This document shows, piece by piece, positions 53,581 to 63,432 of a DNA stretch of 64,000 bases; positions within the stretch are counted from its first letter, which is position 1, and each line of letters starts with the position of its first letter. The position numbers and the translations under genes were made by a program. The notes under the pieces are model-generated. The model worked only from the letters and a program-made list of their open reading frames with translations. It did not search any database and was not told the origin of the DNA. Location: contig NZ_JAIQXE010000002.1 in NCBI RefSeq assembly GCF_020076305.1, positions 1,071,312-1,135,311 on the forward strand, given 5' to 3'. This DNA is from Flavihumibacter profundi (GTDB taxonomy: Bacteria > Bacteroidota > Bacteroidia > Chitinophagales > Chitinophagaceae).

Positions 53581-55116
53581 CTAATTTATATTTTCAAGGA
53601 CTCCATTTGCCGGAATGCCCCCCCGGTAACCAGTCAAAGGATAGATATAAAAATACCGGACAATTTTTCCACTCCTGAATTGAGGCACGAGTATAGGCTG
53701 GCTAACCGAATCGAAGGATTTCAGAATAAAATCCTTTGGCTGCGAATAGAAGTTTGAAACACTGATAAAACAGGCATTATCCCCTTTTTTTAAGGTGTAG
53801 GTATCGGCATTTATCCATGCGAAATGATGGACTTCAGGAAGATTCCCGACTGCTATAACTGGGATATCAGGTGCCAGGTAAAAATTCAGGTGACCTGCCG
53901 GGAACCAATAATCCGTCAGAATACATACATATTGAGTCCCGAATTTCGACTTATAGGTATTAGCAAAATCGCGCCATCCGGCCATATCCAGCGTAACATC
54001 ATCTTTACCATATTTTGGCATTTCCGTTTTGCCCAATGATCCTGGAAAATAATTAACAAGAAGTATGGCGCAAATGAGCAAAGTCCAGATAAAGCCTGCT
54101 GCAAATTTTACTATACCAGGGATTTTAATTTCTGGCGTTTTTTCCCTTATTAAAAAGGCCACTATGGGTATCAGCAAACTGTACCCCGGACCATTCCAAT
54201 GTGGTAATGTGCTATTGAAAAGCGATAGCACAAGAACAGTTGCAATTAAAGGGAGTGATAGCCAGAGCAGCAAAGAAATGTCCGGTCGCTTTAGCAATTG
54301 ATTCTTTATTCCGGTGAAAAAAAAACTATATACCAGTAATCCCCAAATGATGGGGTTATTGTAAAGTATTTCTCCAAATAGTTCGGTTATAAAATTGTTC
54401 AGGCCGATCTGGTTGAAATGTATCCTGCTCTGATGGTAATTGATATTACTTAAACTGTTTTGAACAGACCAGAGGGAAGAGGGGATTAATAATAAAAGGC
54501 TTACCAGGATACTTATGTAAAGGAATGGGTTTTTGAGAAGGGGGTGCTTCCTGAAAACCAGGTATGCACCAAAACCACCCCACAGAAATACACCCTGGAC
54601 CTTACTTAAAATGCAAAGTGCTATAACTACGCCAACCAGCAGTAATTTAAAATTAAGGGCGAAAGAAGATAATGGAGAACTGATTATTTCAAGCAACAGG
54701 TATGCTGCCAATAACCAGAAAAAAACCATTGGCGCATCGGGCAATACAAGCATTCCCGCCAGGATGCTTACATAGAAGGATGCAATACAAATGATGGTGC
54801 CAATTAATCCTGTGAATTCATCCTTTAATAATGAACCTATTTTAAAAACCATCCAGCAGCTGCCCGCGCCAAAAAGAACAAATGGCAGCCTCAGGAAAAA
54901 TTCATGGTGAAAGAATGGGAGCCTTGTATACTTTAGTAAAACGGCAATTATTGGCGGATGGTCAAAATAGTTCCATTGTAGTTTGGTGGCGTATGTCCAA
55001 TAGTAAGCTTCATCATTATTCAGTTCAACCCAGCCTGCTAATATTAATTTGAGGAGGGTTGTCAGGACGATCAGCCAAATTGCAGGACGCTTAAAATTCA
55101 ATTGTAATGGGTTCAT
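53581..55116 (-). CDS. GT39/ArnT-like membrane glycosyltransferase
   Basis: 511 residues with about ten to twelve membrane segments. The first outer loop has NNDEAYYW and DHPP, the acidic catalytic motif of PMT/ArnT enzymes (Asp or Glu base). These take sugar from a polyprenyl-phosphate donor and attach it to lipid A, protein or other acceptors in the periplasm. It overlaps the PAP2 gene end by 26 bp, so the two are translated together. The acceptor is unknown. Confidence 0.88.
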   Translation of the reverse strand: MNPLQLNFKRPAIWLIVLTTLLKLILAGWVELNNDEAYYWTYATKLQWNYFDHPPIIAVLLKYTRLPFFHHEFFLRLPFVLFGAGSCWMVFKIGSLLKDEFTGLIGTIICIASFYVSILAGMLVLPDAPMVFFWLLAAYLLLEIISSPLSSFALNFKLLLVGVVIALCILSKVQGVFLWGGFGAYLVFRKHPLLKNPFLYISILVSLLLLIPSSLWSVQNSLSNINYHQSRIHFNQIGLNNFITELFGEILYNNPIIWGLLVYSFFFTGIKNQLLKRPDISLLLWLSLPLIATVLVLSLFNSTLPHWNGPGYSLLIPIVAFLIREKTPEIKIPGIVKFAAGFIWTLLICAILLVNYFPGSLGKTEMPKYGKDDVTLDMAGWRDFANTYKSKFGTQYVCILTDYWFPAGHLNFYLAPDIPVIAVGNLPEVHHFAWINADTYTLKKGDNACFISVSNFYSQPKDFILKSFDSVSQPILVPQFRSGKIVRYFYIYPLTGYRGGIPANGVLENIN

Positions 55117-55747
55117 TGTTTATCCTGGAGGATTTTTTTGGAAGCCTGAATTTAACCCTCTTTGACAGGTATTCCACACCAATTGCAGTGGAAGTTCCAA
55201 TAAAAACCCCGGCTGTAGTGTCTTCCAGGAAATGCTGGCCTAAATATATCCTTGAGTAAAGTGTAAGTGTTGCCAAAAGGAAATAGGCCAGGGTCTTGTA
55301 CTTACTTTGGGTGTTGAAAGCTAAAGTGGCAGCCAAAGCAAATGCAGTCGTTGAATGACCGGAAGGAAAACTGGTCAGGCCGCTATGGGTTACCCCATCA
55401 ATAAAATATGGATAAGTACCATTAGCTAAAAATACCTTTGGTCTTGGTGCATGAAATATGGTTTTCAGGATTTGTGCAACGAGCCCCGATAGGAGAAAAG
55501 AGGAAAGAACTTTAATACCTAATTCATATTTCCTCCAAATCAGCAGTAATACTGCCAGCACAGTAGGGAAAAGTCCATCTCCCAAATACGTATAAATTTC
55601 AAAAAAACTATTTAGGGAACTGCTGTGGTAAAAATTCAGGGTAATAAATGATTCAGCTTTCGGAAAAGCCAGGCAACTGAAAACCAGTACGATGAATAAC
55701 GGCGCACTAAGCTTTAAGAAAAAAATCCCTGTATTTTTTGATTCCAT
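55091..55747 (-). CDS. PAP2-family phosphatase, membrane
   Basis: 218 residues, about six membrane segments. Phosphatase motifs: KTIFHAPRPK (motif 1, KxxxxxxRP-like), PSGHSTT (motif 2) and SRIYLGQHFLEDTTAG (motif 3, catalytic His). Such enzymes remove phosphate from undecaprenyl pyrophosphate, phosphatidylglycerol phosphate or lipid A. Paired with the GT39 gene it may modify lipid A or recycle the carrier. Confidence 0.9.
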   Translation of the reverse strand: MESKNTGIFFLKLSAPLFIVLVFSCLAFPKAESFITLNFYHSSSLNSFFEIYTYLGDGLFPTVLAVLLLIWRKYELGIKVLSSFLLSGLVAQILKTIFHAPRPKVFLANGTYPYFIDGVTHSGLTSFPSGHSTTAFALAATLAFNTQSKYKTLAYFLLATLTLYSRIYLGQHFLEDTTAGVFIGTSTAIGVEYLSKRVKFRLPKKSSRINNEPITIEF

Positions 55748-55757
55748 ATGCTGGCAG

Positions 55758-55788
55758 CAAAATTACCAGTTAATATAGAATATATAAA
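55758..55788 (-). promoter_or_regulatory. Promoter of the PAP2-GT39 unit
   Basis: On the minus strand TTTA (55788-55785) is followed after 19 bases by TAATTTTG (55765-55758), a full TAnnTTTG box. The start codon at 55747 is only 10 bases past the box, so the mRNA would be almost leaderless. Confidence 0.5.
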
Positions 55789-55805
55789 TAAATTATTGTT
55801 ATAGG

Positions 55806-56714
55806 TTATTGTGTTTTGCTATCCAATATTATAGGTGAATTGCTCTTTCCCATTATGATAACTTTAGCATTTTGCGATTTGGCAATTTCCAATTGGGCTT
55901 TAATACTTTCATATTGCAATTGGCGGTCTGTCAAACTTTCGCTGATAATACGCTGGTAATCAGCAATTCCCTGGGCTTCAACCCTTTTCCTTTCAGCTTC
56001 CTGCCTTTCTTTTTGCAAAACGAACTGCATTTTCTGGGCGTCCTGCTCAGCATTGATCTTTTGTTCTATGGTTGCTTTTACCGATAGCGGTAGAGTGATA
56101 TTGCGTACCAGCAAATTCTCCAGCATCAGCCCCCTTTTTTTAAAATCAGCTTCTATACTTTTAAAAATCCTTTGCTGGAATTCATCCCTTTTAGTAGAAT
56201 ATAAAGCAACAGCATCATAATACACTGCATTATCGCGGATACGGGTTCTTGTAATCGGGCGAACGATCTTGTCTTCATAATCTGAACCTGTTTCCTGCAA
56301 AAGCATGGGTGCGTCGTTGGTTACCACACGGTATAAAACCGAAAGGTCAATGGTTACTTCCAAACCATCTGCTGTTAAAACCCTGATGGCATCATCCCCG
56401 GTTTTAGTGCCTTCATCATGCATGCCACTCATGGTATAGTTCTGTGTTTTTACATCCAGTCTTTCAATCTCAAGCAGGGGGTTGATTAAATGGAGACCAC
56501 TGCTTAGTACATCTTTTTGCACCTGGCCAAACAGTTTTTTAACACCAATCTGACCTGCATCAATTTGTATAATACAGGATGTTAATACACCTACTGCGGC
56601 AATAGCGAGTCCAATGCTTCTTATTGTTCCTGAAAACCTTTTGAGTGGCTCTTCTGCGCGACCGAGCCCAAATGAAGCAAAGAAAACAATCAATCCGATT
56701 ACGATAAGTGCCAT
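55806..56714 (-). CDS. SPFH/prohibitin family membrane protein
   Basis: 302 residues. Two hydrophobic stretches at the N-terminus (about 2-18 and 33-50), SPFH domain (about 50-220; GQIGVKKLFGQ, GLHLINPLLE, LLVRNITLP) and an Ala/Glu-rich coiled coil (about 215-280). Prohibitin-like proteins form large rings that hold membrane domains or regulate the FtsH protease. The start codon lies 6 bases after a long perfect inverted repeat, which would affect access of the ribosome. Confidence 0.9.
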   Translation of the reverse strand: MALIVIGLIVFFASFGLGRAEEPLKRFSGTIRSIGLAIAAVGVLTSCIIQIDAGQIGVKKLFGQVQKDVLSSGLHLINPLLEIERLDVKTQNYTMSGMHDEGTKTGDDAIRVLTADGLEVTIDLSVLYRVVTNDAPMLLQETGSDYEDKIVRPITRTRIRDNAVYYDAVALYSTKRDEFQQRIFKSIEADFKKRGLMLENLLVRNITLPLSVKATIEQKINAEQDAQKMQFVLQKERQEAERKRVEAQGIADYQRIISESLTDRQLQYESIKAQLEIAKSQNAKVIIMGKSNSPIILDSKTQ

Positions 56715-56720
56715 AGAGAA

Positions 56721-56774
56721 TCAGGGTTTTGTAATTAATTTGATGAATTTAGTCTATTAATTACAAAACCCTGA
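56721..56774. repeat. 18-bp perfect inverted repeat next to the SPFH start codon
   Basis: TCAGGGTTTTGTAATTAA (56721-56738) and its exact reverse complement (56757-56774) are separated by 18 bases. As RNA on the minus strand it would be a strong hairpin between the efflux operon's end and the SPFH gene. It lacks a T-run afterwards, so a classical terminator is not clear. Confidence 0.8.
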
Positions 56775-56811
56775 ATAAGGCATTGTTTAGCCGTACATAG
56801 TATTTGGTTTT

Positions 56812-57636
56812 CTATGTTTTTAGTAGTATCCTGATGCCAACCAGGGTAAGTGATATGGCTAATGCTTTAATGATGAAACTACCTTTGATTTTATGAGAGA
56901 CCCAGGCTCCCAGTTGGGCTCCGGTTATTGCCCCTATAGCCAGAAAAATTACCAGGTGCTGAATCGCCGGGTCGGAATAGTTTCCGGTGACCAGGTGCAC
57001 AATTACAGTTACAGATGACATTATTGCAAGGATAAAATGGGAGGTTGCCGTGGCCACATGTACCGGGAAATTAAGATAATGTACAATAACCGGCACATGG
57101 ATTATACCACCGCCTATTCCCAGGATAGGGGAGATAAATCCAACAGCAACACTGATAGCCATACCAATGTATTGATTATAGGTATAGTTATAATTTTGCC
57201 CCGACTTATCTGTGAGAGTGTGTTGTTTCCACCCCGGCCCTGGTTTTGCAACAAGGTGGCTTATGGGTACCGGTTCCTTCTTTATAGTTAAATAGATGCC
57301 CATCAATATTAACAGCAAGCCAAATAAAGTATTGAATATGTGTTGTGAAATATAGCTTGTGATCAATGCGCCAATGACAGATCCGGGCAGCGTAAACAAT
57401 GCAAACTGGGATCCTGCCTTGTAGTCTATGCGCTTTTCACGTGCATAGGCAAAACTGCCGGAAATGGCATTGGCGGCTACTATGGCCATTGATATGGCAG
57501 TGATGATTTCTGGTTTTAATTCGGGGTGTGCAAAGAGTAAAACAGGAACCAGGATAAAACCGCCTCCGGCGCCAATCAATGTACCCAGGATACCGACAAT
57601 AAAACCAGTCAATAATAAAATGGGAAGCGCGTCCAT
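56812..57636 (-). CDS. TauE/SafE (TSUP) family permease of the efflux operon
   Basis: 274 residues, about eight membrane segments. Family repeats GAGGGFILVPVLL (about 23-35) and GIGGGIIHVPVIV (about 174-186). It begins 4 bp after the adaptor gene's stop, so it belongs to the RND operon. Substrate unknown; a small anion is usual for the family. It is distinct from the TSUP gene at 14308. Confidence 0.9.
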   Translation of the reverse strand: MDALPILLLTGFIVGILGTLIGAGGGFILVPVLLFAHPELKPEIITAISMAIVAANAISGSFAYAREKRIDYKAGSQFALFTLPGSVIGALITSYISQHIFNTLFGLLLILMGIYLTIKKEPVPISHLVAKPGPGWKQHTLTDKSGQNYNYTYNQYIGMAISVAVGFISPILGIGGGIIHVPVIVHYLNFPVHVATATSHFILAIMSSVTVIVHLVTGNYSDPAIQHLVIFLAIGAITGAQLGAWVSHKIKGSFIIKALAISLTLVGIRILLKT

Positions 57637-57640
57637 ATTA

Positions 57641-58717
57641 TTATTTGATTATTGCGCCATCTTTAATATCATCACTTGCAGTTACAATTATTTTTTCACC
57701 CACTTTGATATCTCCGAATATCTCTGTGGAATCGTGCTGTGTATTTCCTTCCTGGATACTGATCCGGAAGGCTTTTCCATTCTTTACAGATATTATGTAT
57801 TTGCCCTCTGTGGAGGTGATAATAGAGCTACTTGGAACTACCATCGCAAGTCCGGACCTCTGCACTGGCAACTCCACTTCTGCGTACATACCCGGCTTGA
57901 GTAAGCGGTCGGTGTTTATTACGTCGGCCTCCATGGCTTCTGAACGGTATTTGAGGTCCAGCGCACCGGCCGACCTGTCCAGGATGCCTTTGAATGATTT
58001 GCCAGGCAGCGTACTAACGGTAAAGTTCAGGGCATTCTTATTTTTTAGCTGGTTACTGTAAACTTCCGGTATGTTTATGATGAGCCGCAACTTCTCTTCC
58101 TGCTGCAGCACCAGCATTGCCTTATCGTCTGTTTTTAAATTAGGTCCCACCAGTGCGCCTGGGTGAACATTCCTTTCAGATATAATTCCATCAAATGGCG
58201 CAGTTACTGTTAAATATTGCATATTGGCTTCAAGGCCTTTGTAGTTGGCAATTTCTCCCTGCATACTCGCACTGTCTGCCAGCATCCTGGCATTTGCAAG
58301 GGTGATATCGTGTGCAGAAACAGTTCCTGGTGTCTGGCTGGTTGTCAACAGCCTTTCATAATTGTCTTTGCTGGCTATAAAGATGGAATAAGCCTGCAGG
58401 TATTTCGATTTGGCTGCATAGTATTGCTGTTCAATTTCAGGGGCTTCCAGCCTGATCAGTACCTGTCCTTTTTTAACCTTGGAGCCCCGGTCTACCAGTA
58501 CTTCTTTTACAAAGCTGTTCACTTTCGGGTAGAGCTGAACAATCTCAAAGGGCTTTAATTCACCGGGCAATTTTATCACCGGGGACAGGTTACTTGTTGT
58601 TATTGCTGCAATATTGTATTGCTTTGCCGGTGCTGATGTGGTTTCTTTTTTTGCATTTTCCGCATGATTGCAGGCTACTGCTGCTATAAGTGGAAGTATA
58701 ATAAAGTACTTTTTCAT
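57641..58717 (-). CDS. RND efflux periplasmic adaptor (HlyD/MFP family)
   Basis: 358 residues. Lipoprotein signal (AAVACNHAEN), lipoyl-like domain halves (PGELKPFEIVQLYPKVNSFV and VTAPFDGIISER), helical hairpin (about 95-160), and beta-barrel domain. It joins the inner-membrane pump to the TolC-like channel. It lies 5 bp after the pump gene. Confidence 0.93.
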   Translation of the reverse strand: MKKYFIILPLIAAVACNHAENAKKETTSAPAKQYNIAAITTSNLSPVIKLPGELKPFEIVQLYPKVNSFVKEVLVDRGSKVKKGQVLIRLEAPEIEQQYYAAKSKYLQAYSIFIASKDNYERLLTTSQTPGTVSAHDITLANARMLADSASMQGEIANYKGLEANMQYLTVTAPFDGIISERNVHPGALVGPNLKTDDKAMLVLQQEEKLRLIINIPEVYSNQLKNKNALNFTVSTLPGKSFKGILDRSAGALDLKYRSEAMEADVINTDRLLKPGMYAEVELPVQRSGLAMVVPSSSIITSTEGKYIISVKNGKAFRISIQEGNTQHDSTEIFGDIKVGEKIIVTASDDIKDGAIIK

Positions 58718-58722
58718 TTGTA

Positions 58723-61700
58723 TTAATTTAAAGTGTTTTCCTCGGGCATGAGGGATACGGATTTAAGGCTGCTTTTTTTCTGGACCAGGGCAAATACCTG
58801 GGGCAGTACCAAAAGCGCGGCGAGTGTTGAGAAGATGAGACCTCCAATTACCGCCCGGCCAAGTGGGGCTGTCTGGTCACCGGCTTCACCCATTCCGCTG
58901 GCCATAGGAATCATGCCAGCGATCATGGCGAAACTCGTCATCAGGATTGGCCTTAAACGAATTGAAGCACTTACAACAGCTGCTTTTTCAGCATCCTGGT
59001 ATTGTAACCTTAAACTTTCGGCATTGGTAACAATCAGGATGGCGTTAGCTACTGATACGCCTGTCGACATGATCATACCCATATAAGATTGCAGGTTAAG
59101 GGTTGAACCGGTCACCAGGAGTGCTGTAAGCGACCCAAGGATAACTGCCGGTATTGTACTTAATACAACCAGTGAGACCTTGGTGGACTGGTAATTGGCT
59201 GCCAACAGCAGGAAAATAACGACGATAGCTATCAGGAGTCCATTTTGCAGGCTGCTCATAGTTTCTACAAGAAGGCTGGATGTTCCTTTTAACTCAACGA
59301 CCATTCCCTTAGGGGGTTCACCCATTGATTGTACTACCTGTTGAACTGATTTGGTGGCATTCCCAAGGTCTTTCCCACGGATATTCGCCCCAACAGTTAC
59401 AAATCGCCTTGGGCCGGCACGGTCATATTCTCCCGGCAGTGTATCAACAGTTAAAGTGGCCACATCAGCTAGTATGGGCCTGCTCTGCCCTTTTATAAGT
59501 GGAATTTCCAGCAGTTGGCTCTTTTCATTCATGACATATTCCGGTATCTGCACCTGCACCTGGTAGGTATAGGCCACTTTTTCATCGAGCCAGAGGTTTT
59601 TTTCCGTGAACCTGCTGGAAGACGTTGCTTCTGTAACAGACCTGGCTACCTGGGCAACCGTCAGTCCCATCTGCGCTGCCTTGAAACGGTCAAGGTTCAC
59701 ATTGATAACCGGATACTTAAGCGGCTGGGCGATCTGTACATCCCGCAGGAAAGGGATATTCTTTAACGAAGCTTCCAGTTTATAGGCATAGGCTTCAATT
59801 TGTTTCATGTCTTTACCCGCAACCCTTACTTCGATTGGTGTGGATGCACCCTGGCTCATGATTTTTTCAGTCAGGTCAATCGGTTCAAAAGATAGTCTCA
59901 TATCAGGGATGGCTTTATGGATATTGTCTCTCAGTTTATCTTTGAATGCATCAATATCGGTTTTGTAATCTTCGCTCATGTTTACCTGCAGCACTGCTTC
60001 ATGTGTGCCGCTATTGAAAATATAAAGGTTACTGGAACCGAAGCTGCTGGGTATCAGTCCCACATAGGAAGAACTGATCTCCACATGATGCTCTGACGTA
60101 CTGTCTATAATATCCAGTACCTGGTGCAACTTTTCTTCCGTGCGTTCCAGCCTGGTTCCATCGGGCATTTTAATCCTCAGCTGGAACTGGCCAGTATTAA
60201 TATGCGGCATCAGGTCTTTACCAATAAAGACATAGGCGGTCGCCGCCAGTCCAAGTACTCCAACCAGGTAAACTATTACAGTTAACCTTGAGTTTTTCAT
60301 CCAGCTCCCGATCATTTTCATGTACCGGATTTTAAACCGCTGGAAGAAGTCATTTTTTTCCGGCTCTTTCAGTTCTTGTTTCAGGTGTACATTCACTTCA
60401 TTGATCTCTTCGTTATCCAGGGCCATACCGGCATGAGCGTGGTGTTCACCATGGTGGTAACTGAATTTTTCCGTTTTCAGCATCCAGTTGGACAATACGG
60501 GTACCAGGCTCTGCGCCATCAGGAAGGAAATGATCATGGCAAAACCGATCGACAGGGAAAGTGGCAGGAACATGGCTTTTGGAACGCCCGTCATAATAAA
60601 AGAAGGGGCGAATACCGCCAAAATACAAAGCAGTATCAGCAGCAACGGGAAGGATATCTCTTCGCAGGCATCATAAATAGCCTGTTTTTTCGGTTTGCCC
60701 ATTTCCAGGTGTTGGTGGATATTTTCTATCGTTACCGTCGCCTGGTCTACCAGGATACCAATTGCGAGCGCAAGGCCGCTCAGGGTCATGATATTAACGG
60801 TCTGGTCGAACATGTTAAGGAAGAATACAGCGCTGATAATGGATACCGGGATAGTAATGATAACGATCAGGCTGCTTCGGAAATCCTGCAGGAAAAGCAG
60901 CACCATTAGTCCGGTTAGTATTGCTCCAAGAATACCTTCGGTGATCAGGCTTTTCACAGCATTGATCACGAATACCGACTGGTCGAATTCATACGATATC
61001 CTGATGTCATCAGGGAGCAGGGCCTGCATTTCGGGCAGCTTGCCTTTTAGTTGCTGTACCACATCCCAGGTAGAAGCGTCTGCTGTTTTCACTATGGGCA
61101 TGTACACCGATCTTTTACCATTGATCAGCGCGTAGTCTACGGTAATATCAGCGCCATCTGCCACAGTTGCCACATCGCCAACCAGTATTACTTTCGATCC
61201 TTCTGAGACCACTGGGATCTGGCTGAAATCAGCCACTTCCTTTTCCAGTGAGTTCAGGGTGGTAACGTACATGGTGTTGTTGATACGCAGGTTGCCGGAA
61301 GGGGACATCACGTTGTTTTTAGCAATGGCCTCCACCACCTGGTCCGGACTTAAATTATAGCTTCGAAGTTTCGCCGGATCGAAGCTTACTACTACAGACC
61401 GGGCATTTGAACCAAAAGGAGGCGGCGCCGATAATCCCGATACGGTAGAAAATAAGGGCCTGATCCGGGTCGATGCCAGGTCATAAATTTCCTTCAACGT
61501 TTTGGTTGGACTATTGAAGACCAATTGACCAACCGGAAGGGAAGAGGCATCGAATCGAATTACCTGCGGTGGTTGAGCACCAGGCGGGAAAAAGTTCATG
61601 GCCCGGTTTACCTGGAGGGCTACCTGCGCCGCAGCTTCAGCCATGTTTGCATTTTCGTAAAAGCTTAGCTTGATGAGTGATAGTCCCTGGATATTCTTAC

Positions 61701-61944
61701 TGGAAATATTTTTAATACCGGATACATAAAGAAACTGGTCCTGCAGCCTGGTCGCAAAAAATCCTTCCATCTGCTTGGGTGACATGCCACCATACGGTTC
61801 AATAACATAGATAGTGGGTGAATTCAGTTTCGGAAAGATGTCGATCGGTATTTTCATTATTGACAAAACCGAAAAGAGCAGCAATCCAACCGTTAAGACG
61901 ATTACAGCAACCGGCTTTCTTAAGGCAGTGGACACTAATGACAT
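58723..61944 (-). CDS. RND efflux pump inner-membrane subunit
   Basis: 1073 residues with twelve membrane segments and two large periplasmic loops. TM4 reads GILVDQATVTIENI: the first proton-relay Asp is kept, but the second Asp of the AcrB pair is Gln, and the metal-pump DG form is absent too. A His-rich stretch (about 494-503, HHGEHHAHAG) lies in the cytoplasmic loop after TM6. Substrate unknown; it could be drugs, lipids or metals. It starts 5 bp after the TolC-like gene. Confidence 0.94.
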   Translation of the reverse strand: MSLVSTALRKPVAVIVLTVGLLLFSVLSIMKIPIDIFPKLNSPTIYVIEPYGGMSPKQMEGFFATRLQDQFLYVSGIKNISSKNIQGLSLIKLSFYENANMAEAAAQVALQVNRAMNFFPPGAQPPQVIRFDASSLPVGQLVFNSPTKTLKEIYDLASTRIRPLFSTVSGLSAPPPFGSNARSVVVSFDPAKLRSYNLSPDQVVEAIAKNNVMSPSGNLRINNTMYVTTLNSLEKEVADFSQIPVVSEGSKVILVGDVATVADGADITVDYALINGKRSVYMPIVKTADASTWDVVQQLKGKLPEMQALLPDDIRISYEFDQSVFVINAVKSLITEGILGAILTGLMVLLFLQDFRSSLIVIITIPVSIISAVFFLNMFDQTVNIMTLSGLALAIGILVDQATVTIENIHQHLEMGKPKKQAIYDACEEISFPLLLILLCILAVFAPSFIMTGVPKAMFLPLSLSIGFAMIISFLMAQSLVPVLSNWMLKTEKFSYHHGEHHAHAGMALDNEEINEVNVHLKQELKEPEKNDFFQRFKIRYMKMIGSWMKNSRLTVIVYLVGVLGLAATAYVFIGKDLMPHINTGQFQLRIKMPDGTRLERTEEKLHQVLDIIDSTSEHHVEISSSYVGLIPSSFGSSNLYIFNSGTHEAVLQVNMSEDYKTDIDAFKDKLRDNIHKAIPDMRLSFEPIDLTEKIMSQGASTPIEVRVAGKDMKQIEAYAYKLEASLKNIPFLRDVQIAQPLKYPVINVNLDRFKAAQMGLTVAQVARSVTEATSSSRFTEKNLWLDEKVAYTYQVQVQIPEYVMNEKSQLLEIPLIKGQSRPILADVATLTVDTLPGEYDRAGPRRFVTVGANIRGKDLGNATKSVQQVVQSMGEPPKGMVVELKGTSSLLVETMSSLQNGLLIAIVVIFLLLAANYQSTKVSLVVLSTIPAVILGSLTALLVTGSTLNLQSYMGMIMSTGVSVANAILIVTNAESLRLQYQDAEKAAVVSASIRLRPILMTSFAMIAGMIPMASGMGEAGDQTAPLGRAVIGGLIFSTLAALLVLPQVFALVQKKSSLKSVSLMPEENTLN

Positions 61945-61949
61945 ATTAC

Positions 61950-63359
61950 TTATTTAAAGAGGGATATAAATTGGTTTACCTGGTTGCCGGCATACATTTT
62001 TCTGAAGAAGGCTTTCCAGGCTTCGTCGGCCGCCAATACTTCATCTGTTTCTGCCCTGTTCAGCAGGTATAAAGCATTGGTGAGGTCTACTATATTCGTA
62101 AGGCCGGCATTGTACAGCGCATTCCTTTGCAGGTATGCTGCACTTGCAGCATTTTTTTGTATAGGTATTTCCGCCAGCTTGACAATTGAATTTTGAAGGG
62201 CACTATTCGCTTGTGCCTGCGCGTTAGCCAGCTGGGTTTTCTGTTCGTTGAAAGTTTCCAGAGCGGCGGTTGACTTATATTTCTGAACATTCAGTTTCAG
62301 CTGGGTCCTTTTCAGGTCAGTGAAATTGTAAATAACAGCAAGCCCGGCGAGGTAATTGTACCTCGTATAGGAAAAGCCGCTGCTCAGGTTCTTGTATTCA
62401 TCTGAGGGAGATATACTTGATCCCCGCATCCAACCGGCAGCCATGATACTGATCTTTGGTAAATTGGTTTTTTTGATCAGGTTCTGCTGCGCCAGGTTAT
62501 CTTCATAAATGGCGTATTGGTATTTTAGCAAAGGATGCTGGAAATACCCTGAGTCCAGGTAGTTCGATTCAGATAAATTGATTTTCTGCAAAATATTTAA
62601 AGCAGTATCCGCTCTGACCTGGGCCGAATCAAGTCCTGTAAATGTAGCCAGCTGAATTTTCAGTAATTGGACTGTATTCACCAGGTCGAGATAGGTTAAG
62701 CGGGCCTTTGATAATTCAGCTGCAGCCACTGAACTATCCACAGCAGGCTTTAAACCAGATTTCACAAATGCTTTTATGGCATCTAAAATGATTTGAGTCC
62801 TTTCAATATTTTTAAGCTGTATACCTGCCAGCCGCTGGAACTTCACCAGATCGAGATAATTCCCGATGACCGCCGATTCAATATTATATTCTTCAGCACC
62901 GAGATTGTATTCCTGGATTCTAAGTGCTGCGTCAGCTTCTCTGTTTCGGGCTCCATACAATCCAAAATTGTACACTTCCCAATCACCATATGCTGTTGCT
63001 ATATTACCTATGGCCATGGTTGAATTATTGTCCAGCCGCCTGCCTCCTGAATTAGAGGGCACTATCGACATCGGGAAATAAGCACCATTTAAATTGTTGT
63101 TACTGCCGGCATCCAGCTGGTCGCTGACTTTCAGGTTGGGTAGCCAGGACTTTTTAGTCTCTGCAAGGGTGGCCTTAGCTGCATTCAGCGTGGCTTTTTT
63201 GGAGAGGATGGAAGGATAATTACTCAGGGCAAGACTTACAGCTTTGTTAAGCGATAAATAGTTTTGACTGCTGGTCTGTGCAATAACTGAACTGCAAAAA
63301 AATACAATTAAAACAGGCAAGGCCTGCCTTATTGCAACTACTCTGTGTAGGGGCATCAT
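61950..63359 (-). CDS. TolC-family outer-membrane efflux protein
   Basis: 469 residues. Signal peptide (about 1-27, SSVIAQ), then two tandem outer-membrane efflux protein repeats rich in long helices (about 35-230 and 260-455), including the SLALSNYPSI start and LDLVKFQRLA. It is the exit channel of the RND system. It comes first of the three pump genes, 73 bp after a small exported-protein gene. Confidence 0.92.
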   Translation of the reverse strand: MMPLHRVVAIRQALPVLIVFFCSSVIAQTSSQNYLSLNKAVSLALSNYPSILSKKATLNAAKATLAETKKSWLPNLKVSDQLDAGSNNNLNGAYFPMSIVPSNSGGRRLDNNSTMAIGNIATAYGDWEVYNFGLYGARNREADAALRIQEYNLGAEEYNIESAVIGNYLDLVKFQRLAGIQLKNIERTQIILDAIKAFVKSGLKPAVDSSVAAAELSKARLTYLDLVNTVQLLKIQLATFTGLDSAQVRADTALNILQKINLSESNYLDSGYFQHPLLKYQYAIYEDNLAQQNLIKKTNLPKISIMAAGWMRGSSISPSDEYKNLSSGFSYTRYNYLAGLAVIYNFTDLKRTQLKLNVQKYKSTAALETFNEQKTQLANAQAQANSALQNSIVKLAEIPIQKNAASAAYLQRNALYNAGLTNIVDLTNALYLLNRAETDEVLAADEAWKAFFRKMYAGNQVNQFISLFK

Positions 63360-63432
63360 GCTGGATTTGATAAAAAATAAAAGAATGGCCTATTCTAATT
63401 GATGGCCATAATTGTAAATGAAATGATAAAGC

